From Bryobacteraceae bacterium (lineage in GTDB: Bacteria; Acidobacteriota; Terriglobia; Bryobacterales; Bryobacteraceae), in assembly GCA_030044325.1 (NCBI GenBank), contig JASHWA010000197.1, positions 1 through 21,880 on the forward strand: a stretch of 21,880 bases of DNA, in the 5' to 3' direction. The notes under the pieces are model-generated. The model was not told the origin of the DNA. It did no database searches and worked only from the letters and a program-made list of their open reading frames with translations. Both the position numbers and the translations under genes were made by a program. This document shows positions 6,404 to 16,300 of this stretch, piece after piece (the stretch's first letter is position 1; every line of letters begins with the position of its first letter).

Positions 6404-8512
6404 ATGTTGCTTCCGCGATTCTGCCTTCTCACGTTGGCCTCGAGTGCAATTTTGTGCGCCCAGGCCAAGCGGCCGTTCAAGCTCGACGATCTGGAGAAAT
6501 TCCAGGAGGTCCGCGATCCGCAGTGTTCGCCTGACGGCGAATGGGTGGCTTACGCCGTCTCGCAAATCGATGTGAAGCAGGATCGCAACGGCAACTCGCA
6601 TATCTGGATGATCAGTTATGACGGCAAGACCGACCGCCAGCTCACCAACAGCGAGCAGAGCGAAAGTTCGCCGCGCTGGAGTCCGGATGGAAAATATCTC
6701 GCGTTCACGTCGTCGCGTCCCGGCGCGGCGCACGGCAACCAGGTGTGGCTGCTGCCGCGGGACGGCGGCGAAGCGGTGCAGCTCACCGATACCAAGGGCC
6801 GGCTTTCGAGCTTCGAATGGTCCCCCGATGCGAAGCGCCTCGCCCTGGTGATCGGCGATCCCGACCCCGATGCGCCCGATCCCGACAATCCGCAGCCGGC
6901 GGCTCAAAGCGGCGGAGGGCGCGGGCGCGGCGCAGCGGGCACGCCGGCGCCCAAGCCCATCGTGATCGATCGCTACCATTTCAAGCAGGACGTCGAGGGC
7001 TACATCACCGGCCATCGCCACAACTACATTTATTTGTTCGATGTGGCGGCAAAGAAAACCGAGCGGCTGACCACCCAGACCAAGTGGGATGAAGGCGGGC
7101 CGTCCTGGTCGCCGGATGGAAAGTGGATCGCGTTTGCAAGCAACCACGTGGCCGACCCGGATCGCGATCCCGGCGGGCAGGTTTTTGTTGTGGAGGCGAA
7201 GGCCGGTTCGACGGAAAAAATGCTCACCGCCATGGATGCGCATGCCGGAGGAGGACGCGGACGGCCGGAGTGGAGTCGGGATGGAAAATGGCTTGCGTTT
7301 CTTGAAGGCGAAGACAAGAAGTGGGACGAGTACACGCAGGAGCACCTCGCCATCGTTCCCGCGGACGGTTCCGCGCAGGCGGCGCTGGTGAAATCCGCGA
7401 TGGATCTCGATCGCGGTGTCAACAATCCACGCTGGAGCGACGATGGCAAGGGGATTTTCGCCACCGTGACGGACGACATGTCGGTTTACGGCTCTTATTT
7501 CCCGATCGCCGGGGGAGCGGCGCGGCCGGTGGTGGCCAAGCCCATCGTGCTCGGCCAGCGGCACAGCGCGGGGAACTGCGCCGCGGTAATCACCAGCGGG
7601 CCCAACGGAGACAGCAGCCACAACGAGATCTGGGCGCTCGATCAGGGCAAGCTGCGGCAGCTTACACATAAAAATGATGCGCTGATGGCGGAAATCGAGT
7701 GGGGCAAGACGGAAGAGGTCCGCTTCAAGAGCAAGGACGGAACGGAGGTGCACGGGCTGCTCACATACCCGGTGGGGTATAAGCCGGGAAGCAGGGTTCC
7801 GCTGCTGCTGCGCATTCACGGCGGGCCGAAGGGGCAGGACGCGCACACGCTCAGTATCGAAGCGCAGTGGTTCGCGGCCAACGGCTACGCGGTGCTGCGC
7901 ATGAATTACCGGGGCAGCGACGGCCGCGGATCGAAATACCAGAAGGCCATCGCGGCGGATTGGGGACATTATGAAGTCGAGGACCTGGAAGCGGGCGTCA
8001 ACGGCGCAATCCAAATGGGGGTCGCCGATCCGGACCGGTTGGGCGTCGGCGGCTGGAGCTATGGGGGAATCTTGACGGATTATATGATCGCCAGCGACAC
8101 GCGCTTCAAAGCGGCCACCAGCGGCGCGGGCACCGCGTTCGCCGTTTCGTTTTACGGCACCGATCAGTACATCATTCAATACGACAACGAATTCGGCCCG
8201 CCCTGGAACGCCAAGGCGTGGGAGGAGTACGTGAAGATTTCGTACCCGTTCCTGCACGCCGATCGCATTAAGACTCCGACCATCTTTTTCGGCGGCGAGC
8301 GCGATTTCAACGTTCCGGTGCAGGGCGGCCAGCAGATGTACCAGGCGTTGCGCAGCCTGGGCATCGACACGCAGTTGATCATTTATCCCGACGAATTTCA
8401 CGGAATCCAGCGCCCCAGCTACGTTCGCGACCGGTACGAGCGCTATCTCGCCTGGTACGACAAATACCTGAAGAAGTCTCCCGGGGCCGCTGCAACGTCG
8501 CCGGCGCGATAG
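6404..8512 (+). CDS. Secreted S9-family prolyl oligopeptidase-type serine peptidase
   Basis: 702 residues. The N-terminus is a signal peptide with probable cleavage after AQA (about residue 21), so the enzyme is periplasmic or secreted. Residues 25-430 are a beta-propeller with repeated (W)SPDG(K/E)W-type blades (for example CSPDGEWVAYA, SPRWSPDGKYLAF, GPSWSPDGKWIAF, RPEWSRDGKWLAF). The C-terminal alpha/beta-hydrolase domain has Ser552 in GGWSYGG, Asp634 in GERDFNVP and His666 in EFHGI, the S9 order and spacing. The family cleaves short peptides, as dipeptidyl- or acylaminoacyl-peptidases; which one cannot be read. A low-complexity insert rich in Asp-Pro, then Gly/Arg/Ala (about 150-185), interrupts the propeller. 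The gene stands alone, convergent with the ABC exporter 15 bases away. No good ribosome binding site is seen; GGTGAGG lies 16 bases upstream. Confidence 0.9.
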   Translation: MLLPRFCLLTLASSAILCAQAKRPFKLDDLEKFQEVRDPQCSPDGEWVAYAVSQIDVKQDRNGNSHIWMISYDGKTDRQLTNSEQSESSPRWSPDGKYLAFTSSRPGAAHGNQVWLLPRDGGEAVQLTDTKGRLSSFEWSPDAKRLALVIGDPDPDAPDPDNPQPAAQSGGGRGRGAAGTPAPKPIVIDRYHFKQDVEGYITGHRHNYIYLFDVAAKKTERLTTQTKWDEGGPSWSPDGKWIAFASNHVADPDRDPGGQVFVVEAKAGSTEKMLTAMDAHAGGGRGRPEWSRDGKWLAFLEGEDKKWDEYTQEHLAIVPADGSAQAALVKSAMDLDRGVNNPRWSDDGKGIFATVTDDMSVYGSYFPIAGGAARPVVAKPIVLGQRHSAGNCAAVITSGPNGDSSHNEIWALDQGKLRQLTHKNDALMAEIEWGKTEEVRFKSKDGTEVHGLLTYPVGYKPGSRVPLLLRIHGGPKGQDAHTLSIEAQWFAANGYAVLRMNYRGSDGRGSKYQKAIAADWGHYEVEDLEAGVNGAIQMGVADPDRLGVGGWSYGGILTDYMIASDTRFKAATSGAGTAFAVSFYGTDQYIIQYDNEFGPPWNAKAWEEYVKISYPFLHADRIKTPTIFFGGERDFNVPVQGGQQMYQALRSLGIDTQLIIYPDEFHGIQRPSYVRDRYERYLAWYDKYLKKSPGAAATSPAR

Positions 8513-8527
8513 TGGTGGGTAGCCGGC

Positions 8528-10342
8528 TTAACGGTAATTGGCGGCCTGGATTTCGAACAGGCGCGCGTACTGGCCGCGGGAGGCGATCAGAGCGTCGTGA
8601 CGGCCGTCTTCCGTGATCCGGCCGCCGTTCAGCACCACGATCCGATTCGCCAGCCGCACCGTCGAAAAACGATGCGAGATGAGAATCGCCATGCGCTCGC
8701 GCGTCAACTGCGCGAAATTCGCGAACACCTCGGCTTCCGCCACCGCGTCGAGCGCCGCCGTGGGCTCATCCAGAATCAGCACCTGCGCGTCGCGCAGGTA
8801 CGCGCGCGCGAGCGCCATCCGCTGCCACTGGCCGCCGGAAAGATCGACGCCGCCTTCGAATCGCCGCCCGAGCATCTGCTCGAGGCCGTTGGGCAAGTTC
8901 GCGACGAGCTGATCGACGCCGCTTTTTCTGGCCGCTTCCCACAGCGCCGAATCGTCGTTCACCAGCTCCACGCGCCCGGTGCCGATGTTGTCGCGCACGG
9001 CGAAATCGTAGCGGAAAAAATCCTGAAAAATGACGCCGATTTCCTTGCGCAGATCCTCCACGCGGTAATCGCGCAGATCGACGCCATCCAGCAGAATTTT
9101 TCCCCCGGTCGGATCGTACAGACGCGCGAGAAGCTTCACAAACGTAGTCTTGCCTTCGCCGTTTTCCCCCACCAGCGCGATTTTTTCGCCCGGCTCCATG
9201 CGGAAATCGAGCCCGCGCAGCACCAGGTTTTCCGATCCCGGGTAATGAAACAAGACGTCGCAGAATTCGATGCCGCGGCGAATCGGGCGCGGCGCGGGAA
9301 TCGCGTTGGGCTTGGAGCGGATGCGCGGGCGCACCGCGAAAAACGCGATCAGGTCGGTCAGGAACAGCGCCTGCTCGGAGATGCTCGAAAACAGCGAAAA
9401 CAGAGATTGCAGGCTGGCGTTCGATCCGGCGATCGCGCCGGCGAGAAATGTGAGTTTCCCCACGCTGATTTTGAGCTCCAGCGTCTGCAATACCAGGTAC
9501 GCGTAGCCGCCGTAATAGCCCAGCGATCCGACCGCGGCAAGCAGCGCGCCCCAGCGCAGGCGCCGCCGCGTGAGCTTGCAATTGTTGCGAATCAGGTGCC
9601 TCGAAAGCGCTTCGTAGCGGCCGTGCAGATAGTCGGCCAGGCCGAACATCTTCACTTCCTTCGCGCTGTCGCGGCTGGTTCCCAGAGTGCGCAGATAATC
9701 GAGCTCGCGACGGACCGGCGTCATGCGATGCGCGAGCGAATAACCCAGAAAAGCGAAGTGCGACTCTCCCGCAAACGCCGGCAGCACGCATCCCAGCAGC
9801 AGCACAAACAGCCAGGGCTCATAATACAGCACGCTCCCGGCGAGCGCGGTCAACCCGATGAGCTGCTGGAACAGCGAGCCCATCGCGTTGAGCAGGCTGA
9901 CGCGATCTGTCGCCTGGAGGCGCGCACGCTCCAGCTTGTCGTAAAATTCGGGGTCTTCAAACAACATCAGGTCGAGATTGGCCGCGTGGCGCATCAGGCG
10001 AAGGCTCACGTCGCGGCCGAATTCGTCGGCCAGGCGCGCATCGCAATAATCGATGGCGCGGCCCAGCACCAGCGCTCCGGCCGCAAACAGAAATTCGAGC
10101 AGCAGCAGGAACCAGATCTGGCCGGCGTGCACGCTTCCCGGCGTCTTCACGTTTCTGACCACCGCGTCAATGATGTTTTTTGAGACCCACAGCACTCCGA
10201 GCGGCGTCACCGCCACCAGCAATCGCAGCAACAGCGACGCGGTGACGATCCACGGCGCGGCGTGCCACACCAGCTTCATCACCTCGGGCAGATTCTTGAG
10301 CGCCGCGACGCGCTGGTTGAGATTGATTCGCTCGGCCGCCAT
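8528..10342 (-). CDS. ABC exporter, fused permease and ATPase; candidate glucan exporter
   Basis: 604 residues, a full half-transporter. About six hydrophobic segments lie between 30 and 315, followed by an ATPase domain (355-604): Walker A GENGEGKTT (392-400, Lys398), Q-loop Gln440 in VIFQD, signature LSGGQ (501-505), Walker B VLILDE (521-526, Glu526) and H-loop His557. All are intact, so a homodimer should be active. Its ATG (10340-10342) shares one base with the stop codon of the cyclic glucan synthase, so the two are translationally coupled. In rhizobia, NdvA/ChvA, a transporter of the same general type and about 590 residues, exports cyclic beta-1,2-glucan; the same job is inferred here from context, not from sequence match. 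The membrane part does not clearly resemble NdvA, so lipid or peptide export remain possible. Confidence 0.9.
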   Translation of the reverse strand: MAAERINLNQRVAALKNLPEVMKLVWHAAPWIVTASLLLRLLVAVTPLGVLWVSKNIIDAVVRNVKTPGSVHAGQIWFLLLLEFLFAAGALVLGRAIDYCDARLADEFGRDVSLRLMRHAANLDLMLFEDPEFYDKLERARLQATDRVSLLNAMGSLFQQLIGLTALAGSVLYYEPWLFVLLLGCVLPAFAGESHFAFLGYSLAHRMTPVRRELDYLRTLGTSRDSAKEVKMFGLADYLHGRYEALSRHLIRNNCKLTRRRLRWGALLAAVGSLGYYGGYAYLVLQTLELKISVGKLTFLAGAIAGSNASLQSLFSLFSSISEQALFLTDLIAFFAVRPRIRSKPNAIPAPRPIRRGIEFCDVLFHYPGSENLVLRGLDFRMEPGEKIALVGENGEGKTTFVKLLARLYDPTGGKILLDGVDLRDYRVEDLRKEIGVIFQDFFRYDFAVRDNIGTGRVELVNDDSALWEAARKSGVDQLVANLPNGLEQMLGRRFEGGVDLSGGQWQRMALARAYLRDAQVLILDEPTAALDAVAEAEVFANFAQLTRERMAILISHRFSTVRLANRIVVLNGGRITEDGRHDALIASRGQYARLFEIQAANYR

Positions 10343-10344
10343 CA
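10340..10344 (-). other. TGATG stop-start overlap between synthase and exporter
   Basis: Read on the minus strand, TGATG holds the synthase stop TGA and the exporter start ATG sharing one A. Such overlaps usually mean translational coupling and matched protein levels. Confidence 0.85.
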
Positions 10345-13300
10345 GGCCCGTTTCTCCGCCGCCGAAAGGCGGTGCGCATCGCCGTTGACGTTTGCGGCGA
10401 TCGGCGCCGGCTCCTCCGCGGGGGCCATCCTGGCGCGCGCCTCGATTCCCATGACGATCCGATGCGTTCCGCCGTCATCGACCAGACGAAACGCGTCGCG
10501 TCCTTCGCCGCCGCGCTTCACCTCGATCTCGTATGTCGTCGAGCGATACCGGTACGCGATCGTGAATCCGGGCCACGCATCGGGAATCGACGGCTGGATC
10601 CGCAGGGTGTCGCCGCGCAGCTTGAAGCCGAGCACTTCTTCGAGCCACACGCGGTACATCCAGGCAGCCGAACCGGTGTACCACGTCCAGCCGGCGCGTC
10701 CCAATCGGCCCGGCGTCGACGATACATCCGCCGCGATCGCGTAAGGCTCGCCCGCGTAACACGCGACGCTCTCCGGATCGCTCGTGTGTTCCACCGGATT
10801 CAGCATGGTCAACAGGCGAACCGCTTCCTCGCCGTCGCCCATTCGCGCGCGCGCCATCGCGAGCCACAGCGCGGCGTGCGTGTACTGGCCGCCGTTTTCG
10901 CGAACACCCGGCGGATATCCCATGATGTAGCCGGGATGCGGGCGCGAATGGTCGAATGGCGGCGCGAACAGCTCGATGAGCCGTTCGTAGTCGTCCACCA
11001 GAATTCGAGTTGCGGATTCCATCGCGATGCGCGCGCGCTCCGGGTCGGCCGCGCCGGAGATGACGGCCCAGGATTGCGCGATCGAATCGATGCGCGCTTC
11101 GCGGTTCACGTGCGACCCCAGCGGCGAGCCATCGTCGAAAAACGCGCGCACGTACCACTCGCCGTCCCACGCGGTTTTTTCCGTTGCGGCCTCCAGATCG
11201 GCCGCGCGCTGAAGGTACAGCGGCTCATCGACGATTTTTGCGAACTCGCGCAGAGTCGCGCACAGAAACCACGCGAGCCACACGCTTTCGCCGCGCCCTT
11301 CGATTCCCACGCGATTCATCCCGTCGTTCCAGTCGCCGCTGCCGATCAGCGGAAGCCCGTGGGATCCGAGCTTCCACGCGTGTTCGAGCGCGAGCCGGCA
11401 GTGCTCCACGAGCGGCGCCGTCCTGTCGGCGATCGAGGGGACGAACATGCGCTCCTGCTCGTTCGCGGCGAGCGCGGGGCCTTCGAGGAACGCGACGGGC
11501 TCATCAAGAATCGCGCGGTCGCCCGTAACCTTTATATATTGCGCGGCCGCCCAGGCGAGCCAAACCAGATCGTCCGAGCAGCGCGTCCGCACGCCCAATC
11601 CGGTATCCGGATGCCACCAGTGCTGCACATCGCCTTCGACGAACTGGCGCGACGCCGCGCGCAGAATGTGCTCGCGCACCATTTCAGGCGACGCGTAGAC
11701 GAGCGCCATCGCGTCCTGCAACTGGTCGCGGAATCCGAATGCGCCGCCGGATTGATACATCGCGGTCCGTCCCCAAAACCGGCAACTGAGCGCCTGATAG
11801 AGCAGCCAGCCGTTGAGCATCACATCGGCTGAAGGGGACGGCGTGCGAACCTGAATCGCACCCAGAAGCGCGTTCCAAAAATTCTGCGTTTCGGTCAAGG
11901 CGCGTTGCGGATCAAGATCATGGATCAATGCCCTGACTGCGTCGATCGAATCCGTCTCGCCGATGAGAATTTCGATCTCCGCGCGCCCGCCCGGTTCGAG
12001 AACGACGGAAGTTTCGAACGCCGCCGCGGGATCGAGCCCCGCGCCCGTGCGTTTGTCGAGCGCGCCGCGCGCGACGGCCGCGGGATTTGCGCGCGAACCG
12101 TCGCCGAAAAACGCCGCGCGATCTCCCGACCACGATTTGGCGCGCGGATTCATCCAGGCGAACGCGACGCGCCCCGCCGTCGCCGAATTCCAGCTTTGCA
12201 TCGCGATCAGCGCGCCGGAAGATTCGTCGAACGCCGTGCGAATATGCAGTTGCTGATCCTCACGCACCGACCCGAGCATCCATTCGGCGAAATAATAAAC
12301 GCCGATGGAGCGCCGGTCTTTCGAATCGTTTTGAAGACGAAGCAGATGAACTTTCACGGGACGATCGGGTGGTACGAAAACCGTGAGCTGCTGCGAAATT
12401 CCGCGGCTGGCGTGCTCAAAAATCGTGTAGCCGCGGCCGTGACGCGCGCAATAGGCGCCCGCTTCGCGAATGGGCAGCACCGTCGGCGTCCATATGTCTC
12501 CTGAACCGTCGTCGCGCAGATAAATCGCTTCCGATTGCGGATCGCTCACCGGATCGTTATGCCACGGCGTCAGCCGGTTCGACTGGCTGTTGATGGACCA
12601 GGTGCATCCGAGGCCGCTCTCGCTGACCATCGCGCCGAAATTCGCGTTGGCGATCACGTTCACCCACGGCGCGGGAGTCGCGGCGCCCGCGTCAAGTTCG
12701 ATCGTATATTCGCGACCGTCTTGGGAAAACGCGCCGTTTGCATTCGAGGACGCCGCGCGCGGCGCGATCATCGCCGGCGCGAAGGCCGGCTCCGGCGGGG
12801 CGATCAATTGCTGTTCGAGCGAGCCGCGGCTCGCCGACAACACCACGCTCGCAGCCGAGAGAATCAGATCGCTATGCTCCGCGGGAATGGCTTCCCAATC
12901 TCGCAAAGAAACTCCGCCAGGCCCATCGAGCAAGCCCGCCGAGTGCGCCTCGATATGCTGCTCGATGCGCTGGCGCAGCGGGCGATCGTAGCCGGGAGCT
13001 TCCTGGTTGAGAATCACCACATCGGCGCGCAGTCCCGCGGCCCGCCACCAGGCGTGAGCGAGCAGCACCTCGCGCACCAGCGCCAGATCGCGCGATTCGG
13101 CGACGGTCACCGCGAGAATCGGAAGATCGCCGGAGATGCCGTACGCCCAAAGCGATGTTTGCCCCAGTCGATTTCGCGCCAGCCGCTGCGGCGATGCGCG
13201 CAGCGCCGCGACCGGATACAGCAATCGCCCGGCGAGCTCCTCAAAGCTCCGTGCGGCGCCAGGCCGGATGCGCAGGTAGCGCATTTCGAGCTGCGCGCGA

Positions 13301-16300
13301 ATCCACGCCATCTCGAAAACGCGTCCCGCCGATTCGCGCGAGCGGTAAGTTTCGATCATCGCGAGCAGCGCCTCGCGCGAGGCGGCGGCCATGGTGAGCA
13401 GAACAAAATCGATTCGCCCGCGCGGGGCGACCCTGGCGCGGAAGCGCAGGCTGAATACCGGATCGAGAACTGCGCCGGCCGAGCCGCCGAGCGCGCGACC
13501 CAGCGCTTCCGGATTTTCCGGCGTGTTCCCGCGGCCGAGAAATCGCGCACGATCGGTTTCAAATTCGACTTCGCCGGTTGCGCCGGTGAGCATATGCGCC
13601 GCCCAGATGGGCGCTTCATCGGGCGAGCGCGGGCGCCGGTGCGCGATCAGCACACCGTTTCCCAGAGATTCGGTTTCGATGAACAATTTCGAAAACGCGG
13701 GATGCGCCGTATCGGCGCGATGCGGCGCCAGCGCCAGCTCCAGGTACGTCGTGAATTCGAGCTCGCGGGCGCGCGAGGAATGGTTGGACACTGCAACGCG
13801 CCGCAGCTCGACATCGTCTTCCGGCGCCACGGTCGCCTCCGTCACCGTTTCGATTTCCGAAACATCCGTCACCAGCTCGGCGCGATCCGCGGAGAAATGC
13901 GAGCGCGCCGGCGCGCGATTCGCGATCCACGCGGACCCATCGTCACGATCGCGGATATACAGAAACGCTCCCGACGAATCGAGCGAAACGTCGGAGCGCC
14001 AGCGGGTCACGTCGAATCCGTTCCAGCGGCTGAACCCCGCTCCCGAGCGCGTGACCAGCAGAGTGTACCGCCCGTTGCCGTTGAGATGAACGCAGGGATA
14101 CTGCGGGTGCGGCGCCAGTTCCAGGCCGGACGTGTGTTCGGAAGCCGTGACGCGCGCGCGGCGGATCACGGCTGCACGCTCGGTTTGCGCGTGAGGTTCC
14201 CGCGTCACCGGGCGCCGCTCATACAGCAGCGATTCGAACGCGCGGACGCGCAGCACGCGAGCGAAGCGGCGCTCGAGCGCGTTCGATTGCAAAACATTGT
14301 CGAGGGCGGCCAGACTCATGCCCTGGTGATGCGCCATGTAGGCGTAGATCACGATGCCGCGGTCGCCCGCCGGGTCGCGCGCGCGGGAAAAATCGATCGA
14401 TTCATAAAAGCCCATGGGCCCCGCGGCGCCCAACGCTTCCAGGCGCTTCAAATTGGCGATGGCGCCGGCGGGATCGATCATCAGCGCCAGCATCGTGGCA
14501 TAGGGCGCCACCACCAGGTCCGGTTCGAAGTCGCGTTTCAGCGCCAGATCGGGCACGCCGAACGCGCGGTATTGATAGGTGCGATGAATATCGATCGCGC
14601 TGTACGCCGATTCCGAAAAGCCCCATGGAATTGCCTGCTGGCGTCCATACCGGATCTGTTTTTCCACGGCCTGACGCGAAGCTGAAGCGAGAAGCGAATC
14701 CGCAAACTCGGGCACGAACACCACCGGCATCAGGAATTCGAACATCGTGCCAGACCAGGAAAGCAACAGCGCGCCGCCCCGCGCGGGAGATCGCGTGCGG
14801 CCGAGCGCGGCCCAGTGCGCCACCGGAACGTCGCCCTTGGCGATCGCCACCAGGCTCGCCAGGCGGCATTCGCTTGCGAGCAGGTCGTAGTGGCTCTTGA
14901 ATTCGAGCGGCGCGCCCACCGCGTAACCCACCCCGAACAACTTGCGCGCCGGATCGTAGAGAAATCGCATGTTGATGGCTTCCGCGAAATCGCGCGCGCG
15001 CCGGGCAGCCGCTGCGAAGCCCGCAACGGTGCGCGCGGCGTTCGCCTTGGCCTCGTTATATTCGCGCGAAATCCGGTCCAGCCACGCGCAGACCGGCGCG
15101 GACAGCGAGCCGGCGCGCGAATCGAGCCACTTCTCGAAAGGCGCAGCGCCATTGGCCAGCGCTGCGAGCGACGGCGCGGAAGCAAGCGTGCGATTCCGCA
15201 AGCGGACCCAATCCTCGCCGAGTTCCTCCGCGATCGAATCCGGCGCATGCGCGAGCGTGTTCATCCACGCGAGATACCGGTCCGCGAACGCGCTCCAGGC
15301 GTCGATCTGCCCGGCAAGCCGCTCGAGCCAGTAACAGGCCTCGCCGTCGCGCGCGGGCGGGTTCAGGAATCCGGCGGCCGCGGCAGCCAGCCGCAGACGC
15401 GCGATCGCCTGGTGGCCTTCCGCCGGTCCGCGAAACAGGTGGCGCAATTGGTGAACCGGCGCGGCGAAGGCCGGTTGGTTTGCCACATCGCCCGCGGCGG
15501 CCAGCGTATCGCGCAGCCCGTGCATCGCCGCGCTGCCGATCATCGGGGCTTCGATCGCGTCATGGAAACCCTGTTCCAGCACCCACAGGCTAGCCAGCAG
15601 ATTGCCGCTGTCCACCGTCGAAACGTAGCGCGGCGCAAGCGGCGCGAGCGTGCGCGTGTCGTACCAGTTCAGCGGATGGCCTTCATAGCGCTCCAGCCGT
15701 TCGAGCGTATCGAGTGTCTTTGAAACCCGCGCCAGAAGATCGTCCGCGGTGATGTATCCCAGGTCACGCGCGGCGAGCGCCGCTGCGAGCCACAGCCCGA
15801 TGTTGGTGGGCGAAGTCCGGTGCGCCACCTCCACGTTCAGCGCGAGCTGCGAATTGTCGGGCGGCAGCCAGTGGTTTTCTTCATTGACCAGGTCGTCGAA
15901 ATAGCGCCAGGTGCGGCGCGCCTGCCTGCGCAGGTAATGCGAATCGGCCGGGCGCAAACGGCGGCCGACGATTCCGGATTGATTCAGCCACTCCAGCAGT
16001 CCCGGCGAAGCCGCCCACAGAAACAAAAACAGAAACGCGGCTTCGAACGATCCGCGAAAATTAGAAATCGGAGCGAGCGCGAGCGCTCCTGCGGCGATCA
16101 CGATCATCTGCCGCAGCGTCGCGTTGCGATGCCGGTGCGCGCGCGTCATGGCCGCTTCCGCGGTCTCCCATTCGAGCATTTTTCGCCGGCTGACGCCCGA
16201 CCGGTAGATCGCGCGCGCGATGGCATCCACCGCGAGCCACGCCTGGTGCGGCAGAAATGCGAGATTCACCGTTGCGCGCCCCAATTCGCCGGCCGCTCCG

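Noticed and set aside
6368..8401. 677-codon minus-strand frame opposite the S9 peptidase
   Set aside because: The peptidase has a signal peptide, propeller repeats and a full catalytic triad; the opposite frame has none of these.
8885..9185. Possible unusual Walker A in the ABC exporter (GENGEGKTT)
   Set aside because: It fits the GxxGxGK(S/T) consensus; only the residue choice is uncommon, so there is no reason to doubt activity.
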